Shown here one piece after another: positions 25,111-32,785 of a DNA stretch of 33,151 nucleotides (the stretch's first letter is position 1; each line of letters opens with the position of its first letter). The notes under the pieces are model-generated. The model saw nothing but the letters and a program-made list of their open reading frames with translations, was not told where the DNA came from and made no database searches. The stretch is taken from NCBI RefSeq assembly GCF_007097205.2, contig NZ_VJYK02000017.1:1-33151 (forward strand), read 5' to 3'. The translations under genes were made by a program, and so were the position numbers. This DNA is from Streptomyces alkaliterrae. Lineage in GTDB: Bacteria > Actinomycetota > Actinomycetes > Streptomycetales > Streptomycetaceae.

Positions 25111-25742
25111 CCCTTCGCGTCCTCTACCTCTGCGAGGGATCCAGCGACACCGGCCTGCGCTTTCACATTGAGGCGATCGCGGTCGAGACTGGCCGGGAGA
25201 TCCACGTAACCGTGCCGGACCTGCACCGCCTGCCGAACAAGCCTGGGCACTCGGTCGGGGACAAACTGCGAGTCGCGCGGCAGCTCAGCCACGACGCAGA
25301 CGAGTACGACCTGGTAGTGATCCACCGCGACTCCGACGGCAATCCCCCGCAGACACGTCGCGATGAGATCGCCGACGCGGTGGCCTCGGTGAGCCCCAGT
25401 TTGGCCCACGTGCCGGTGATCCCCGTGCGCATGCTGGAGGCCTGGCTGATCCTCGACCCTAGGGCGATCCGGGAGGTGGCGGGGAACCCCAACGGCAGAG
25501 TTTCACTCAAGCTTCCGAAACCGAACCGGGCGGAGTCCGTGGCGGACCCGAAAGCACTGCTCAAGCAAGCCATCGCCACGGCCAGCGAGGAGAAGGGCCG
25601 CGGCCTCAAGAAAGTCCAAGCGCGCTTCTCAGAGAACCGCGCGCGGCTCCTCCAGATGCTAGATCGCGAGGGTCCCGTCAAGCAGCTCGCATCATGGCAG
25701 TCGTTCACCCACGACCTGAGCGAGGTGCTGAGCAGCCTCTGA
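25107..25742 (+). CDS. TOPRIM-like DUF4276-type protein, probable nuclease effector
   Basis: A 211-residue protein beginning VTLRVLYLCEGSSDTGL, where Glu10 closes a hydrophobic strand as in TOPRIM folds. YDLVVIHRDSDG gives the paired acids Asp75 and Asp77. The later segment VPVIPVRMLEAWLILDPRAI is characteristic of DUF4276 proteins, which are commonly coded beside AAA ATPases. The GTG start overlaps the ATPase stop (GTGA) and is preceded by GAGGAG. By analogy with AriB-type partners it may be a nuclease (DNA, or RNA such as tRNA) released or activated by the ATPase when phage is sensed. This is inference; the sequence shows only the fold marks and the pairing. Its C-terminus is basic and helical. 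Confidence 0.8.
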   Translation: MTLRVLYLCEGSSDTGLRFHIEAIAVETGREIHVTVPDLHRLPNKPGHSVGDKLRVARQLSHDADEYDLVVIHRDSDGNPPQTRRDEIADAVASVSPSLAHVPVIPVRMLEAWLILDPRAIREVAGNPNGRVSLKLPKPNRAESVADPKALLKQAIATASEEKGRGLKKVQARFSENRARLLQMLDREGPVKQLASWQSFTHDLSEVLSSL

Positions 25743-26015
25743 GCCTTTCCAACCTCAGGTTGAGGCGTGGTGAAGAACGAGAACGTGGTGGCGGCAGCCG
25801 CTCTCGGCGATGCCCGGACCGATCGCGGCTGGACCCCGGTTGCCGCCGCACTGTGGTCGGCTCCGTTTCAGCCCATGGCTTGATCACGGCTGGCTGATCC
25901 CACCCTCGGCCTCGAGTGCGGGCCATCGTCGTGCGCTTACGCCCTCTAGCCAAGCAACAGCGGCAACGACTACTGCTCGGGCGTCCACTCGGAAAGGCTG
26001 CCAGCTGGCCTTCGA
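25743..26015. other. Non-coding stretch between TOPRIM gene and IS end
   Basis: No convincing gene. Just after the TOPRIM stop is CAACCTCAGGTTG (25750-25762), a 13-bp perfect inverted repeat centred on one base. It is too tight to form a terminator hairpin and may be a protein-binding site. The open frame that runs from 25810 into the nitroreductase has no family resemblance before 26155. Confidence 0.5.
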
Positions 26016-26050
26016 CCTAGGGCGCGTATCGAGTCATGATCAATCTGCGG
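26016..26050 (+). repeat. Left IS terminal inverted repeat
   Basis: Starts CCTAGGGCGCGTATCGAGTC and ends CTGCGG. It pairs with 27342-27375 on the opposite strand with about three mismatches and one gap. Confidence 0.8.
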
Positions 26051-26154
26051 TTTCCTCGCCCGTGGATCTTCGTTCCGGTAGATCGTCTGTCGTGGGGGCG
26101 CCCGAGCTCGCGCTGGCCGGAATACGCACTCGCGGTCGCCTGTTGCAGCGGAAC

Positions 26155-26715
26155 ATGCACCATCCTCAGGAGCCGCCCAGCGGCATACACCCGCTGCTTG
26201 CCGGGCGTTTCAGCCCCTACCGCTTCGATCCGTCGATGGTTGTCGACGACCACGGCCTCGGGCTGCTGTTGGAAGCTGCGCGGTGGGCGCCGTCGGCGGG
26301 GAACTCCCAGCCATGGGGTTTCTTCACCGGCAGGCCCGGTGAGCCGGAGCACGACCGGGTCCTCCCTCACCTTGCGCCGAGCTCGGCCCGATGGGCGACG
26401 GACGCGAGCCTGCTCGTCGTCACGCTGACGCGCCGGCACGTCGATGACACGCCGCTGTTCTACTCCGAGTTCGCCGACTACGACCTCGGCCAGGCCATCG
26501 CCCACATGACTGTTCAGGCCCAGGCAATGGGGCTGGCCGCGCACCAATTCCGGGCCTTCGACCTGGAAGGGCTCACCAAGGAGCTGGACCCGAACCCGGG
26601 CTGGGCGATCGTCTCCATGGTCGCGGTGGGCAAGGCGGCCGACGGCCCGCCGGAGGGCCGCGCCCGGCACAGCGTCGCGCACTTGCGCTCCGCTCCCTGG
26701 TCACCGGCGGAGTAA
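26155..26715 (+). CDS. Nitroreductase-family protein
   Basis: A 186-residue FMN-dependent nitroreductase-fold protein. Family homology starts at GIHPLLAGRFSPYRFDPSMV and the FMN-binding segment LLEAARWAPSAGNSQPWGFF is clear. Later DYDLGQAIAHMTVQAQAMGLAAHQFRAFD and PGWAIVSMVAVGKA match the family core and C-terminus, so it looks complete. The ATG at 26155 is chosen because homology begins about ten codons later; no strong ribosome-binding site precedes it. The natural substrate (nitro compound, quinone or flavin) is unknown. It is enclosed by inverted IS ends, with host-like codon use, so it may have been picked up from a Streptomyces chromosome as a passenger. No sign of a defence role. Confidence 0.82.
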   Translation: MHHPQEPPSGIHPLLAGRFSPYRFDPSMVVDDHGLGLLLEAARWAPSAGNSQPWGFFTGRPGEPEHDRVLPHLAPSSARWATDASLLVVTLTRRHVDDTPLFYSEFADYDLGQAIAHMTVQAQAMGLAAHQFRAFDLEGLTKELDPNPGWAIVSMVAVGKAADGPPEGRARHSVAHLRSAPWSPAE

Positions 26716-26732
26716 CAGCCGAGCCGTGATCA

Positions 26733-27298
26733 TTAAGCGGCCCGGGTGAGATCCTTGATCCAGATCATCGAGGCGCGGAAGCGTCCGAGGAGAGCCGCCT
26801 TCAGCCGGAGTTTCCGCCGTCGCCGGATGTGGCGCCGTTCTTCCCGCGCGGGATCGTCTTCGGCGCCCTGCCCGTTTTGTTCTTCGAGGCTGCCCCCTTT
26901 GACTTGGTCTTCTCCTCCTCGGCGGCAGCCTTCTCCAATGCGGTGATGACGTCCTCGCCCAGGTGCATCCCGGCCGCGTCGTGGTGAGCGCGCGCGGTGG
27001 TGGAGTCGACGCTCACCAGCGACAGATCCACCTCACCCCGCCTCGCGGCTTCCGCGATCAGGCCCTCCAGCAGGGCCTCGAACACGCCCGCGTCACGCCA
27101 CTGCCGGAAGCGGTTATGAACGGTCGACCAGGCACCGAACTCCTGCGGCATCTCCCGCCACTGCCCGCCCGTCTTGAACCGCCAGATCACGCCCTCGAAC
27201 TGCTGCCGCAGCCGCTCGGGGTACGGGCCGTACTCGCCGATCGGCAGGTAAGGCTCAATGAACTCCCACTCCGGGTCGGTCAGTTGTACTCGCGTCAC
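26733..27298 (-). pseudogene. IS5-family transposase, internally deleted
   Basis: The N-terminal part (GTG 27298 to about 26805) reads VTRVQLTDPEWEFIEPYLP, then GVIWRFKTGGQWREMP, GAWSTVHNRFRQWRDAGVF and LVSVDSTTARAHHDAAG, which includes the first DDE aspartate (VDSTT). A charged Lys/Glu-rich linker follows, then the frame stops at 26801. In another frame 26804-26733 encodes LKAALLGRFRASMIWIKDL and a stop, the expected C-terminal tail. The middle with the second Asp and the Glu is gone, so the enzyme is dead. It runs from the right-hand IS end inward. Confidence 0.82.
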
Positions 27299-27341
27299 AC
27301 AGGACGGTCTATCGGACCGGACCGCGCCACGAAGGCACATT

Positions 27342-27375
27342 CCGCAAATGATCACGACCCGATACGCGCCCTAGG
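27342..27375 (-). repeat. Right IS terminal inverted repeat
   Basis: On the minus strand it begins CCTAGGGCGCGTATCGGGTC and continues to TTTGCGG. It is the transposase-start end of the IS and pairs with 26016-26050. The 95 bp between it and the attR core hold no gene. Confidence 0.8.
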
Positions 27376-27470
27376 CGTCTATGTCTCCACCTAGCCGCTC
27401 ATCTCACGTGCCCACGTGGCTACCCTCTGGAAACACCCCAGGTCATGACTACCTGGTTGTGTTAAGTCAC

Positions 27471-27482
27471 TGGCACCAGTGA
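27471..27482. repeat. attR core direct repeat within a palindrome
   Basis: TGGCACCAGTGA, the partner of 15396-15407. Here it is part of GTCACTGGCACCAGTGAC (27467-27484), a perfect inverted repeat of 8-bp arms around a CA dinucleotide. The left arm is island sequence and the right arm is DUF255 gene sequence. Confidence 0.82.
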
Positions 27483-27625
27483 CAGTTCGAATAGCCCACG
27501 CTCAACACCACCGGCACATCCCGCCGCCGCGCCTCCTCGAACGCCGCCTCCCCAGGACCAGCAATCACCGGATTGTCGGCGTGCTGGACCAGATACGGCG
27601 ACTGCGAGTTGGCCAGGCGATTGAT
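27471..27625 (-). pseudogene. Stranded original 5' end of DUF255 gene
   Basis: Coding [19 protein letters not shown], then [19 protein letters not shown] and [13 protein letters not shown], before running into island sequence and a stop. It is the natural upstream partner of the gene body at 15403, now 12 kb away. It has decayed: the start codon position reads ATC, and DWWPW is replaced by IAGP through an internal shift that nets minus 3 nt, so the frame recovers. This implies the gene has been non-functional here for some time. It lies 86 bp beyond the stop of the SARP gene. Confidence 0.85.
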
Positions 27626-27710
27626 ACCGGCATCGTCGCACGACCGGGGTCGATCGGGACGATGGCCGCGATCGGCCGTGGGGCGATGCGAGCAACGAGC
27701 CATCGAAGCC

Positions 27711-30700
27711 TCAGTGGTCCGCGTCACCGTCGGCGTCCGTCGAGAACTCGGCGGAGAAGCGTTCCGTCTCCAACACGGCCAGGATCCGGGCCGTGATCCG
27801 TTCGACGTCGTCGCGCTCGGCGTCCGGCAGTGGCGCGCCGACCAGCTCGCGGGCACGCGTGGCCGTGCCCAGCAGGCGGGCGGCACGTTCCGGCCCGCCC
27901 GCGAGGGCGTGAGCGCCGGCGAGGCCCTCCTGGGCGAGGGCCACGGCCCGAGGGTCCTGGCTTTCGCGGGCGACGGCGAGCCCTTGACGGTGCCAGGCGA
28001 GAGCCGCGGAGACGTCGCCGCGCTGCTCGGCGAGAAAGCCCAGCTCGGCCAGCAGCAGAGCGGGGCCAGGGCCGAACTCCACCTCGCGGTGCCAGGCGAG
28101 AGTCTTGTCCAGCAGCTGCCCTGCAAGGTCGAAATCGCCCTGCCTGCGGGCGCCGAGAGCCAACCCGATCTCAGCGTGGATCTCACCCGCGGCATAGCCG
28201 TGCTCGGCAGCCAGGGCGCGGGCGTTGCGGTGCAGCTCGGTGGCCTCGGCGAAGTCGCCGACCAGGAGGGCGACCCGGCCCAGGCCCGTGATCCGGTCGG
28301 CGGCGTCCGCCCAGAACCCGAGATCCTGCGCCAGCCGGAGCCCGTCCCGGTGCAGCTGGGTGGCGAGGGTGTAGTCGCCGGCGATGGCTGCAAGCGCGGC
28401 GAGCGGGTAGGTGGTCTGCAACCGGCCCCAGCTGTCGCCGAGTTCCGCGAAGAGGATGTGTGCCTCCTGCGCACGGCTCTTGGCCGCCGTCAGGTCGCCC
28501 CGCAGCAGAGCGTGCAAGGATCGGCTGCTCTGCGCCGCGGCGACACCCCACCGGTCGCCGCTCGCGCGCGAGCCCTCCAGCGCGCGATCGACCAAGGTCT
28601 CGCTGCGGGCGAGATCCTCCCCCGCCTTGAGGAAGGCATGGCCCAGGAACCATTCGGCACGCGCGCCGTCTGCTCCGCTGTCGGCCGCTGGTGCGGGTGC
28701 GGCCGCGGAGCCATCGACGTCCTGGCCGGTGAGGCGGGCGAATCCAGCGTGCCACAGGAGAGCCTGGGCGCGAAGGCCGCCGGGGGCGTCCCCGCCCAGG
28801 CGTAGGACGTCTGCCAACGAGCGCCGGGCTTCCCGCAGTCGGCCGCGCAGGTACCAGTACCAGACCGAGTCGAGCACCAGGCGCAGCGCCTGACCGGTGT
28901 CCTCGCGTCGTACGGCGCGGTCCAGGGCCGTACGGAGATTGCCGTTCTCGGGGTCCCGGTGGGCGAGCCATCGCTGCTGCTCCGGGCCGTGCAGCCCGGC
29001 CGCCGTGCGGGCGGCCAACTCGGCGTAGTAGGCGTGGTGGCGTTGGTGGAGGGCGTCTGCTTCGCGCGTCTCGGCGAGGCGTTCGCACGCGTAGGCCGCG
29101 ACCGTTTCCGGCAGGTGGTACCGGGGACCGTCCACCGTGGTGAGGACCGAGCAGTCCACCAGTCGGATCAGCGCACCGAGGACGTCCAGGTCGTCAGGGC
29201 ACACCGCCTCGGCCGCTTCGATGGTGCAGCCGTCGGTGAAGACCGCCAGGCTGCGCAGCACCTGCCGCTCCTGCTCGTTCAGCAGCCCCCAGCTCCAGTC
29301 GATCACCGCTTTGAGGCTGCGCTGGCGCGGCGGTACCCCTCGGGTTCCGCCGGACAGCAGGCGGAAACGGTCGTCCAGCCGGGCGGCGAGCGTCTGGACG
29401 CCGAGGGCTCGGACCCGGGTGGCGGCCAGCTCCAGGGCGAGGGGGCTGCGGTCCAGGCGGCGGCAGATCGTCGCGACGGCTTCAGCGTCGGCGGCGGTGA
29501 CGGTGAATCCGGGAACCGCGGCAGCCGCCCGGGCGGCGAACAGCCGTTCGGCGTCCCGTTGTGTCAGCGGGGGCACGGTCCACACCGCCTCACCGGCCAG
29601 CCCGAGGGGTTCTCGGCTGGTGGCCAGGATCGTCAGACCCGGTGCGGCGGTCAGGAGTCGGCGTGCCGCCTCGGCCGCTGATTCGATCAGATGCTCGCAG
29701 TTGTCCACGAGCAGCAGCCGCCTGGCGCGCAGGGCGGCCTCCAGCCCGGCGAGGCCTTCTTCTCGGACACCCAGTGCGGCTCCGATCTGCTCGGTCACGT
29801 CCGCGGATCCGGCGAGGCCGACCATGCGGACGCCGTCGGGGTGGTCGGCGGCCACCTGGCGGGCCGCCTCCCGCGCCAGTCGCGTCTTGCCGACTCCGCC
29901 GGGGCCGATCAGTGTCACCAGCCGGTGGGTGCCCAGCAGGTCACACACGGCGGACAGGGCGTCCTGGCGGCCGATCAGGTCCGCCAGGGCGGCCCCGGGC
30001 GCCTCGTGCGCCGACCGCCGAGGCTCGGGCACGGCCGCGGTCGGGGCAGGTGGGGCTCCCAGAGCCGGATCCTGCGTCAGGACCGCCTGGTGGAGGGCAG
30101 CCAGTTCCGGCCCGGGGTCGACGCCCAGCTCGTCTGCCAGCCGCTCGCGCACCCAGCTGTAGGCAGCCAGGGCCTCGGACTGCCGCCCCGCCCGGTACAG
30201 GGCCGTGATCCGAAGGGCCCACAACCGCTCACGCAGCGGATGACGGGCCGCCAACTCGCCCAACTCCCCGGCGAGGCTGTGGTGCTCGCCCAGTTCCAAC
30301 CGGGCCTCAGCGAGCATTTCCAGGACAGTGAGCCGCTGTTCGGACAGCCGCTCAGCTTCGGCGCGCACAGGCTGCGGGACTCCCAAGGCGGAGAACGGCT
30401 CCGCGCGCCACAGCGTCAGCGCCTCCGTCAGAAGCTCCACCCTGACCCGCGGGTCGGTCTGCTCGGCCGCTTCGGCTGCCAGGTCGGTGAACCGCCGGGA
30501 GTCCAGGTCCTTGGGGCCGATCCGAAGCCGGTATCCCTGGTACGTCGACTCCACCAGTGCCTCCGCGCCCGGCCCGGCCGCCCGCAGCGCGCGGCGCAGC
30601 CGCGAGACCTTCGTCTGAAGCGCGCCGGCCGGATTGCGTGGCAGGCGCTCGCCCCACAAGCCGTCAACCAGCCGGTCCACGGGGACCGTTCGCCCCGCGT

Positions 30701-30806
30701 CGGCGAGCAGCATCGCCAGCAGGGCACGTACCTTCGCCTCCGGGATATCGACCTCACCCCCGTCGACGGTCCGGGCAGTGACGGGGCCGAGCACCGAAAA
30801 GTACAT
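27711..30806 (-). CDS. AfsR/SARP-family large transcriptional regulator
   Basis: A 1031-residue regulator. The ATG at 30806 begins [19 protein letters not shown], the classic SARP N-terminus; the open frame upstream of it covers the divergent promoter and is not family-like. Order: OmpR-type DNA-binding winged helix (about 1-95, [19 protein letters not shown]), bacterial transcriptional activation domain (about 96-245, [34 protein letters not shown]), NB-ARC ATPase with Walker A GPGGVGKT (301-308), [13 protein letters not shown] and ATSREPLGL, then many TPR-like helical repeats to the C-terminus. Such proteins activate secondary-metabolite genes through 11-bp-period heptamer repeats, and these are present in the gap to the imine reductases. 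It is the probable activator of those genes and perhaps of itself. Confidence 0.93.
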   Translation of the reverse strand: MYFSVLGPVTARTVDGGEVDIPEAKVRALLAMLLADAGRTVPVDRLVDGLWGERLPRNPAGALQTKVSRLRRALRAAGPGAEALVESTYQGYRLRIGPKDLDSRRFTDLAAEAAEQTDPRVRVELLTEALTLWRAEPFSALGVPQPVRAEAERLSEQRLTVLEMLAEARLELGEHHSLAGELGELAARHPLRERLWALRITALYRAGRQSEALAAYSWVRERLADELGVDPGPELAALHQAVLTQDPALGAPPAPTAAVPEPRRSAHEAPGAALADLIGRQDALSAVCDLLGTHRLVTLIGPGGVGKTRLAREAARQVAADHPDGVRMVGLAGSADVTEQIGAALGVREEGLAGLEAALRARRLLLVDNCEHLIESAAEAARRLLTAAPGLTILATSREPLGLAGEAVWTVPPLTQRDAERLFAARAAAAVPGFTVTAADAEAVATICRRLDRSPLALELAATRVRALGVQTLAARLDDRFRLLSGGTRGVPPRQRSLKAVIDWSWGLLNEQERQVLRSLAVFTDGCTIEAAEAVCPDDLDVLGALIRLVDCSVLTTVDGPRYHLPETVAAYACERLAETREADALHQRHHAYYAELAARTAAGLHGPEQQRWLAHRDPENGNLRTALDRAVRREDTGQALRLVLDSVWYWYLRGRLREARRSLADVLRLGGDAPGGLRAQALLWHAGFARLTGQDVDGSAAAPAPAADSGADGARAEWFLGHAFLKAGEDLARSETLVDRALEGSRASGDRWGVAAAQSSRSLHALLRGDLTAAKSRAQEAHILFAELGDSWGRLQTTYPLAALAAIAGDYTLATQLHRDGLRLAQDLGFWADAADRITGLGRVALLVGDFAEATELHRNARALAAEHGYAAGEIHAEIGLALGARRQGDFDLAGQLLDKTLAWHREVEFGPGPALLLAELGFLAEQRGDVSAALAWHRQGLAVARESQDPRAVALAQEGLAGAHALAGGPERAARLLGTATRARELVGAPLPDAERDDVERITARILAVLETERFSAEFSTDADGDADH

Positions 30807-30851
30807 GACCGCACGGTAATCGGACCCGAACCGCCAGGGGCGGTCCGGGGA

Positions 30852-30880
30852 CCGCCAGCAGACCGACAGTGCTCCGACAG
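30852..30880 (+). promoter_or_regulatory. SARP-type direct-repeat binding site
   Basis: CCGCCAG (30852-30858), CCGACAG (30863-30869) and CCGACAG (30874-30880) are three heptamers spaced by 4 bp, an exact 11-bp period. SARPs bind such heptamer direct repeats on one DNA face just upstream of the -10. A weak -10 candidate, CACAGT (30891-30896), follows. The site is in the 148-bp divergent gap between the SARP gene and the first imine reductase. Confidence 0.7.
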
Positions 30881-30954
30881 TCCGGCCGAGCACAGTGGAG
30901 GCACATCGAACGCACCGCTCCGGTGCGGCAGTCCAGTGAATCGGGAGCCACCAC

Positions 30955-31851
30955 ATGTCTTGCGACGACAACCAGGCACAGGCCGCGGTAGCGGTCATCG
31001 GTCTGGGCCAGATGGGCACCCGCCTCGCCCAGGCATTCCTGGCCGGCGGGTACAGCACCACGGTCTGGAACCGGTCCCCCGCGAAAGCCGAAGCCCTCGC
31101 CGCCCAGGGCGCCACCCGCGCGGCGACCGTGAACGAGGCCGTCGCCACCAGTGCGCTGATCGTGGTGAGCCTGCCGGACTACGCGACCGTGCGAACGGTA
31201 CTCGGCCCGGCAGCCGGGCAACTGCGGGGCCGGACGCTGGTGAACCTCTCCTCCGGGACTCCGCAGGACGCCGCCGAAGCGGCCGAATGGGCGGCCGGGC
31301 ACGGCGCGGCCTACCTCGACGGAGCAGCCATGAGCGGAACTCGGCTGGTCGGACGCCCGGAGGCACTGTTTGTCCTCAGCGGCTCCCGCAGCGCCTTCGA
31401 CCGCCATGAGGCGGTGCTGCGGAGTCTGGGCAACTCCGTCCACCTGGGCGGCGATCCGGCGCTGGCCCCGGTCTACGACACCGCGCTGTTCGGTCTGGCC
31501 TGGGGCGCGCTGGCCGGCTTCTACCACTCCCTGGCGCTGGTGCGGTCGGCCGGTGTCGACCCGGCCGAGTTCGGTGCGGTGGCAACCGCACACATGCCGT
31601 TTGTCACCTCGTTGATGGCGGATCACGCACGACAGGCCGACAAGGGCGTGTTCCCCGACGACGACGGCACCGTCGAGGTCCACCGGGCCGCGATCGAGCA
31701 CCTGGCGGATACCAGCGAGACCCAGGGCATCGGTACGCAGGTGCCTGCCCTGTTCCGTTCCCTTCTGCAGCAGGCGGCAGACGACGGGCACGGCGCGAGC
31801 GGCATCGCCAGCGTCATCGAGGCGATCGCGAAGGGCCGGCGCCATGCCTGA
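30955..31851 (+). CDS. Imine reductase / reductive-aminase-like NAD(P)H oxidoreductase (1)
   Basis: A 298-residue protein of the beta-hydroxyacid-dehydrogenase-related imine reductase (IRED) family, which reduces cyclic imines with NADPH. The Rossmann motif GLGQMG (16-21) leads to TVWNRSPAK, where the Arg after Asn favours NADPH. The C-terminal helical domain has DTALFGLAWGALAGFYHSLAL and ends SGIASVIEAIAKG, both typical of IREDs rather than of 6-phosphogluconate or hydroxyisobutyrate dehydrogenases, whose catalytic Lys motif is not seen. The ATG at 30955 follows GGGAG. It is divergent from the SARP gene with SARP-type repeats upstream and overlaps the next paralogue by 8 bp (ATGCCTGA). Its natural substrate is unknown. 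Confidence 0.88.
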   Translation: MSCDDNQAQAAVAVIGLGQMGTRLAQAFLAGGYSTTVWNRSPAKAEALAAQGATRAATVNEAVATSALIVVSLPDYATVRTVLGPAAGQLRGRTLVNLSSGTPQDAAEAAEWAAGHGAAYLDGAAMSGTRLVGRPEALFVLSGSRSAFDRHEAVLRSLGNSVHLGGDPALAPVYDTALFGLAWGALAGFYHSLALVRSAGVDPAEFGAVATAHMPFVTSLMADHARQADKGVFPDDDGTVEVHRAAIEHLADTSETQGIGTQVPALFRSLLQQAADDGHGASGIASVIEAIAKGRRHA

Positions 31852-32764
31852 GCGGTCACCTGCCCCGGACGCCCACCCCTCGGCCGAGCGGCCCCGCGTG
31901 GCCGTGCTCGGGCTCGGCCGGATGGGCACACCGATCGCCACCGCGTTCCTGGACGCCGGGTACCGAACGATCGTATGGAACCGCAGCCCGGACAAGGTCG
32001 AAGCGCTCGCCGCACGCGGGGCCGTACCCATGGCCACCGCCGCCGAGGCGGTCACGGCCGCGCCGCTGGTGGTCACGCCGCTGCTCGACCACGCCGCGGT
32101 ACGGCAGGCCTTGGGTACGGCCACAGCCGCACTGCGTGGACGCACGGTGGTCAACCTCGCCAACACCACCCCTGACCAGGCCCGAGACCTGGCTGCCTGG
32201 ACCGCCCGGTACGGTGCCGCCTATCTTGACGGGGCCATGATGGCGCTGCCGGAGACCGTCGCCACCGCGAGCGGCTTCTTCCTCTACAGCGGTACGGAGG
32301 AAGCATTCACACGTTTCCGCGGCGCATTGGAAGTCATGGCGCCGGCACACTACTTCGGCACCGATCCCGGTCGGGCGGAGATCCATGACCTGGCGTTGCT
32401 GGGCACCGGGTACGGGGCGCTGGCAGGCTTTCTGCACTCCCTCGCGCTCTTGCACGGGACGGGCACCGGGCCCGAGGAGTTCGCCGCGCTGGCGGCACGC
32501 TGGCTGAACGGCCTGACCGCCTACCTTCCGGAGCTGGCCCGCGAAGTCGGCGCGGCACGGTATGCGGACGGGGTCTCGACCGTCGATCTGAACCGGGCCG
32601 CCGTCGACGGGATCGTCGAACTGGGCCGAGCGAGCGGCGTGACCGCGGCCGTCCATGAACCCCTGCGCGACCTGCTGCGACAACGCTCGGCCGGCGGCCG
32701 TGGAGCGGACAGCTTCTCCAGCGTGTTCGAGTTGATGCGGCCGCGGGATGCTCCCCTGCTGTGA
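31844..32764 (+). CDS. Imine reductase / reductive-aminase-like NAD(P)H oxidoreductase (2)
   Basis: A 306-residue paralogue of the preceding gene, starting inside its last codons. It has an N-terminal tail of about 17 residues, the Rossmann motif GLGRMG (23-28) and TIVWNRSPDK, and the IRED C-terminal helix HDLALLGTGYGALAGFLHSLALL, ending SFSSVFELMRP. The two copies keep the same overall plan but differ strongly in the substrate-facing region (for example GAAMSGTR against GAMMALPE), so they probably act on different substrates or form a mixed dimer; IREDs are domain-swapped dimers. Translation is coupled to gene 1. It most likely acts with gene 1 in one secondary-metabolic step sequence. No terminator I could defend follows. 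Confidence 0.88.
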   Translation: MPERSPAPDAHPSAERPRVAVLGLGRMGTPIATAFLDAGYRTIVWNRSPDKVEALAARGAVPMATAAEAVTAAPLVVTPLLDHAAVRQALGTATAALRGRTVVNLANTTPDQARDLAAWTARYGAAYLDGAMMALPETVATASGFFLYSGTEEAFTRFRGALEVMAPAHYFGTDPGRAEIHDLALLGTGYGALAGFLHSLALLHGTGTGPEEFAALAARWLNGLTAYLPELAREVGAARYADGVSTVDLNRAAVDGIVELGRASGVTAAVHEPLRDLLRQRSAGGRGADSFSSVFELMRPRDAPLL

Positions 32765-32785
32765 GCCCGGTCTGCGGACCATCGC

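Larger units (their letters stand above)
26016..27375. mobile_element. IS-end-bounded segment: nitroreductase plus broken IS5-family transposase
   Basis: Inverted terminal sequences begin CCTAGGGCGCGTATCG at both 26016 and, on the other strand, 27375. They agree over roughly 34 bp with few mismatches. CTAG stands at both outer edges and may be the target. Inside are a nitroreductase gene and an internally deleted transposase. The left terminus resembles the transposase-start end of the IS, not its opposite end, and similarity seems to continue a little past the repeat. Two inverted IS copies, the left one nearly lost, therefore explain it best. A partial inner copy of the same terminal sequence (GCCGTGATCATTAAGCGG, 26723-26740) follows the transposase C-terminal remnant. 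Confidence 0.75.
15408..27482. mobile_element. 12-kb defence island inserted in DUF255 gene
   Basis: The region between the two TGGCACCAGTGA repeats (about 12,075 bp) is absent from a reconstructed intact DUF255 gene. Contents in order: a second DUF255 5' end, a Gabija-like gene pair, a PglX-like methyltransferase, an AAA ATPase with a TOPRIM protein, and an IS-end-bounded nitroreductase segment with a broken transposase. The Gabija pair is visibly poorer in GC and uses rare codons (CTA, ATA, TTA), unlike the flanks, while the rest is closer to host usage, so the cargo is a mosaic. No integrase, excisionase, replication or conjugation gene is visible, so movement would require an enzyme supplied elsewhere, or the integrase has been lost. 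Confidence 0.82.

Noticed and set aside
25750-25762. CAACCTCAGGTTG as terminator of the ATPase-TOPRIM operon
   Set aside because: Only one base separates the arms, so no hairpin loop can form. A protein-binding site is more likely, if it is anything.
25810-26154. In-frame N-terminal extension of the nitroreductase
   Set aside because: It crosses the IS terminal repeat and has no nitroreductase similarity; homology begins just after 26155.
15408-27482. Island as an integrative conjugative element or prophage
   Set aside because: No integrase, replication, transfer or phage structural gene is visible. Only cargo and an IS relic remain.
30807-31148. Longer SARP protein starting upstream of 30806
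   Set aside because: The extra part lies over the divergent promoter and the imine reductase gene. MYFSVLGPV is the standard SARP start.
30955-32764. Calling the two oxidoreductases 6-phosphogluconate or 3-hydroxyisobutyrate dehydrogenases
   Set aside because: The Rossmann half is shared, but the catalytic Lys motif is not seen and the C-terminal ALAGFxHSLAL helix is of imine-reductase type.
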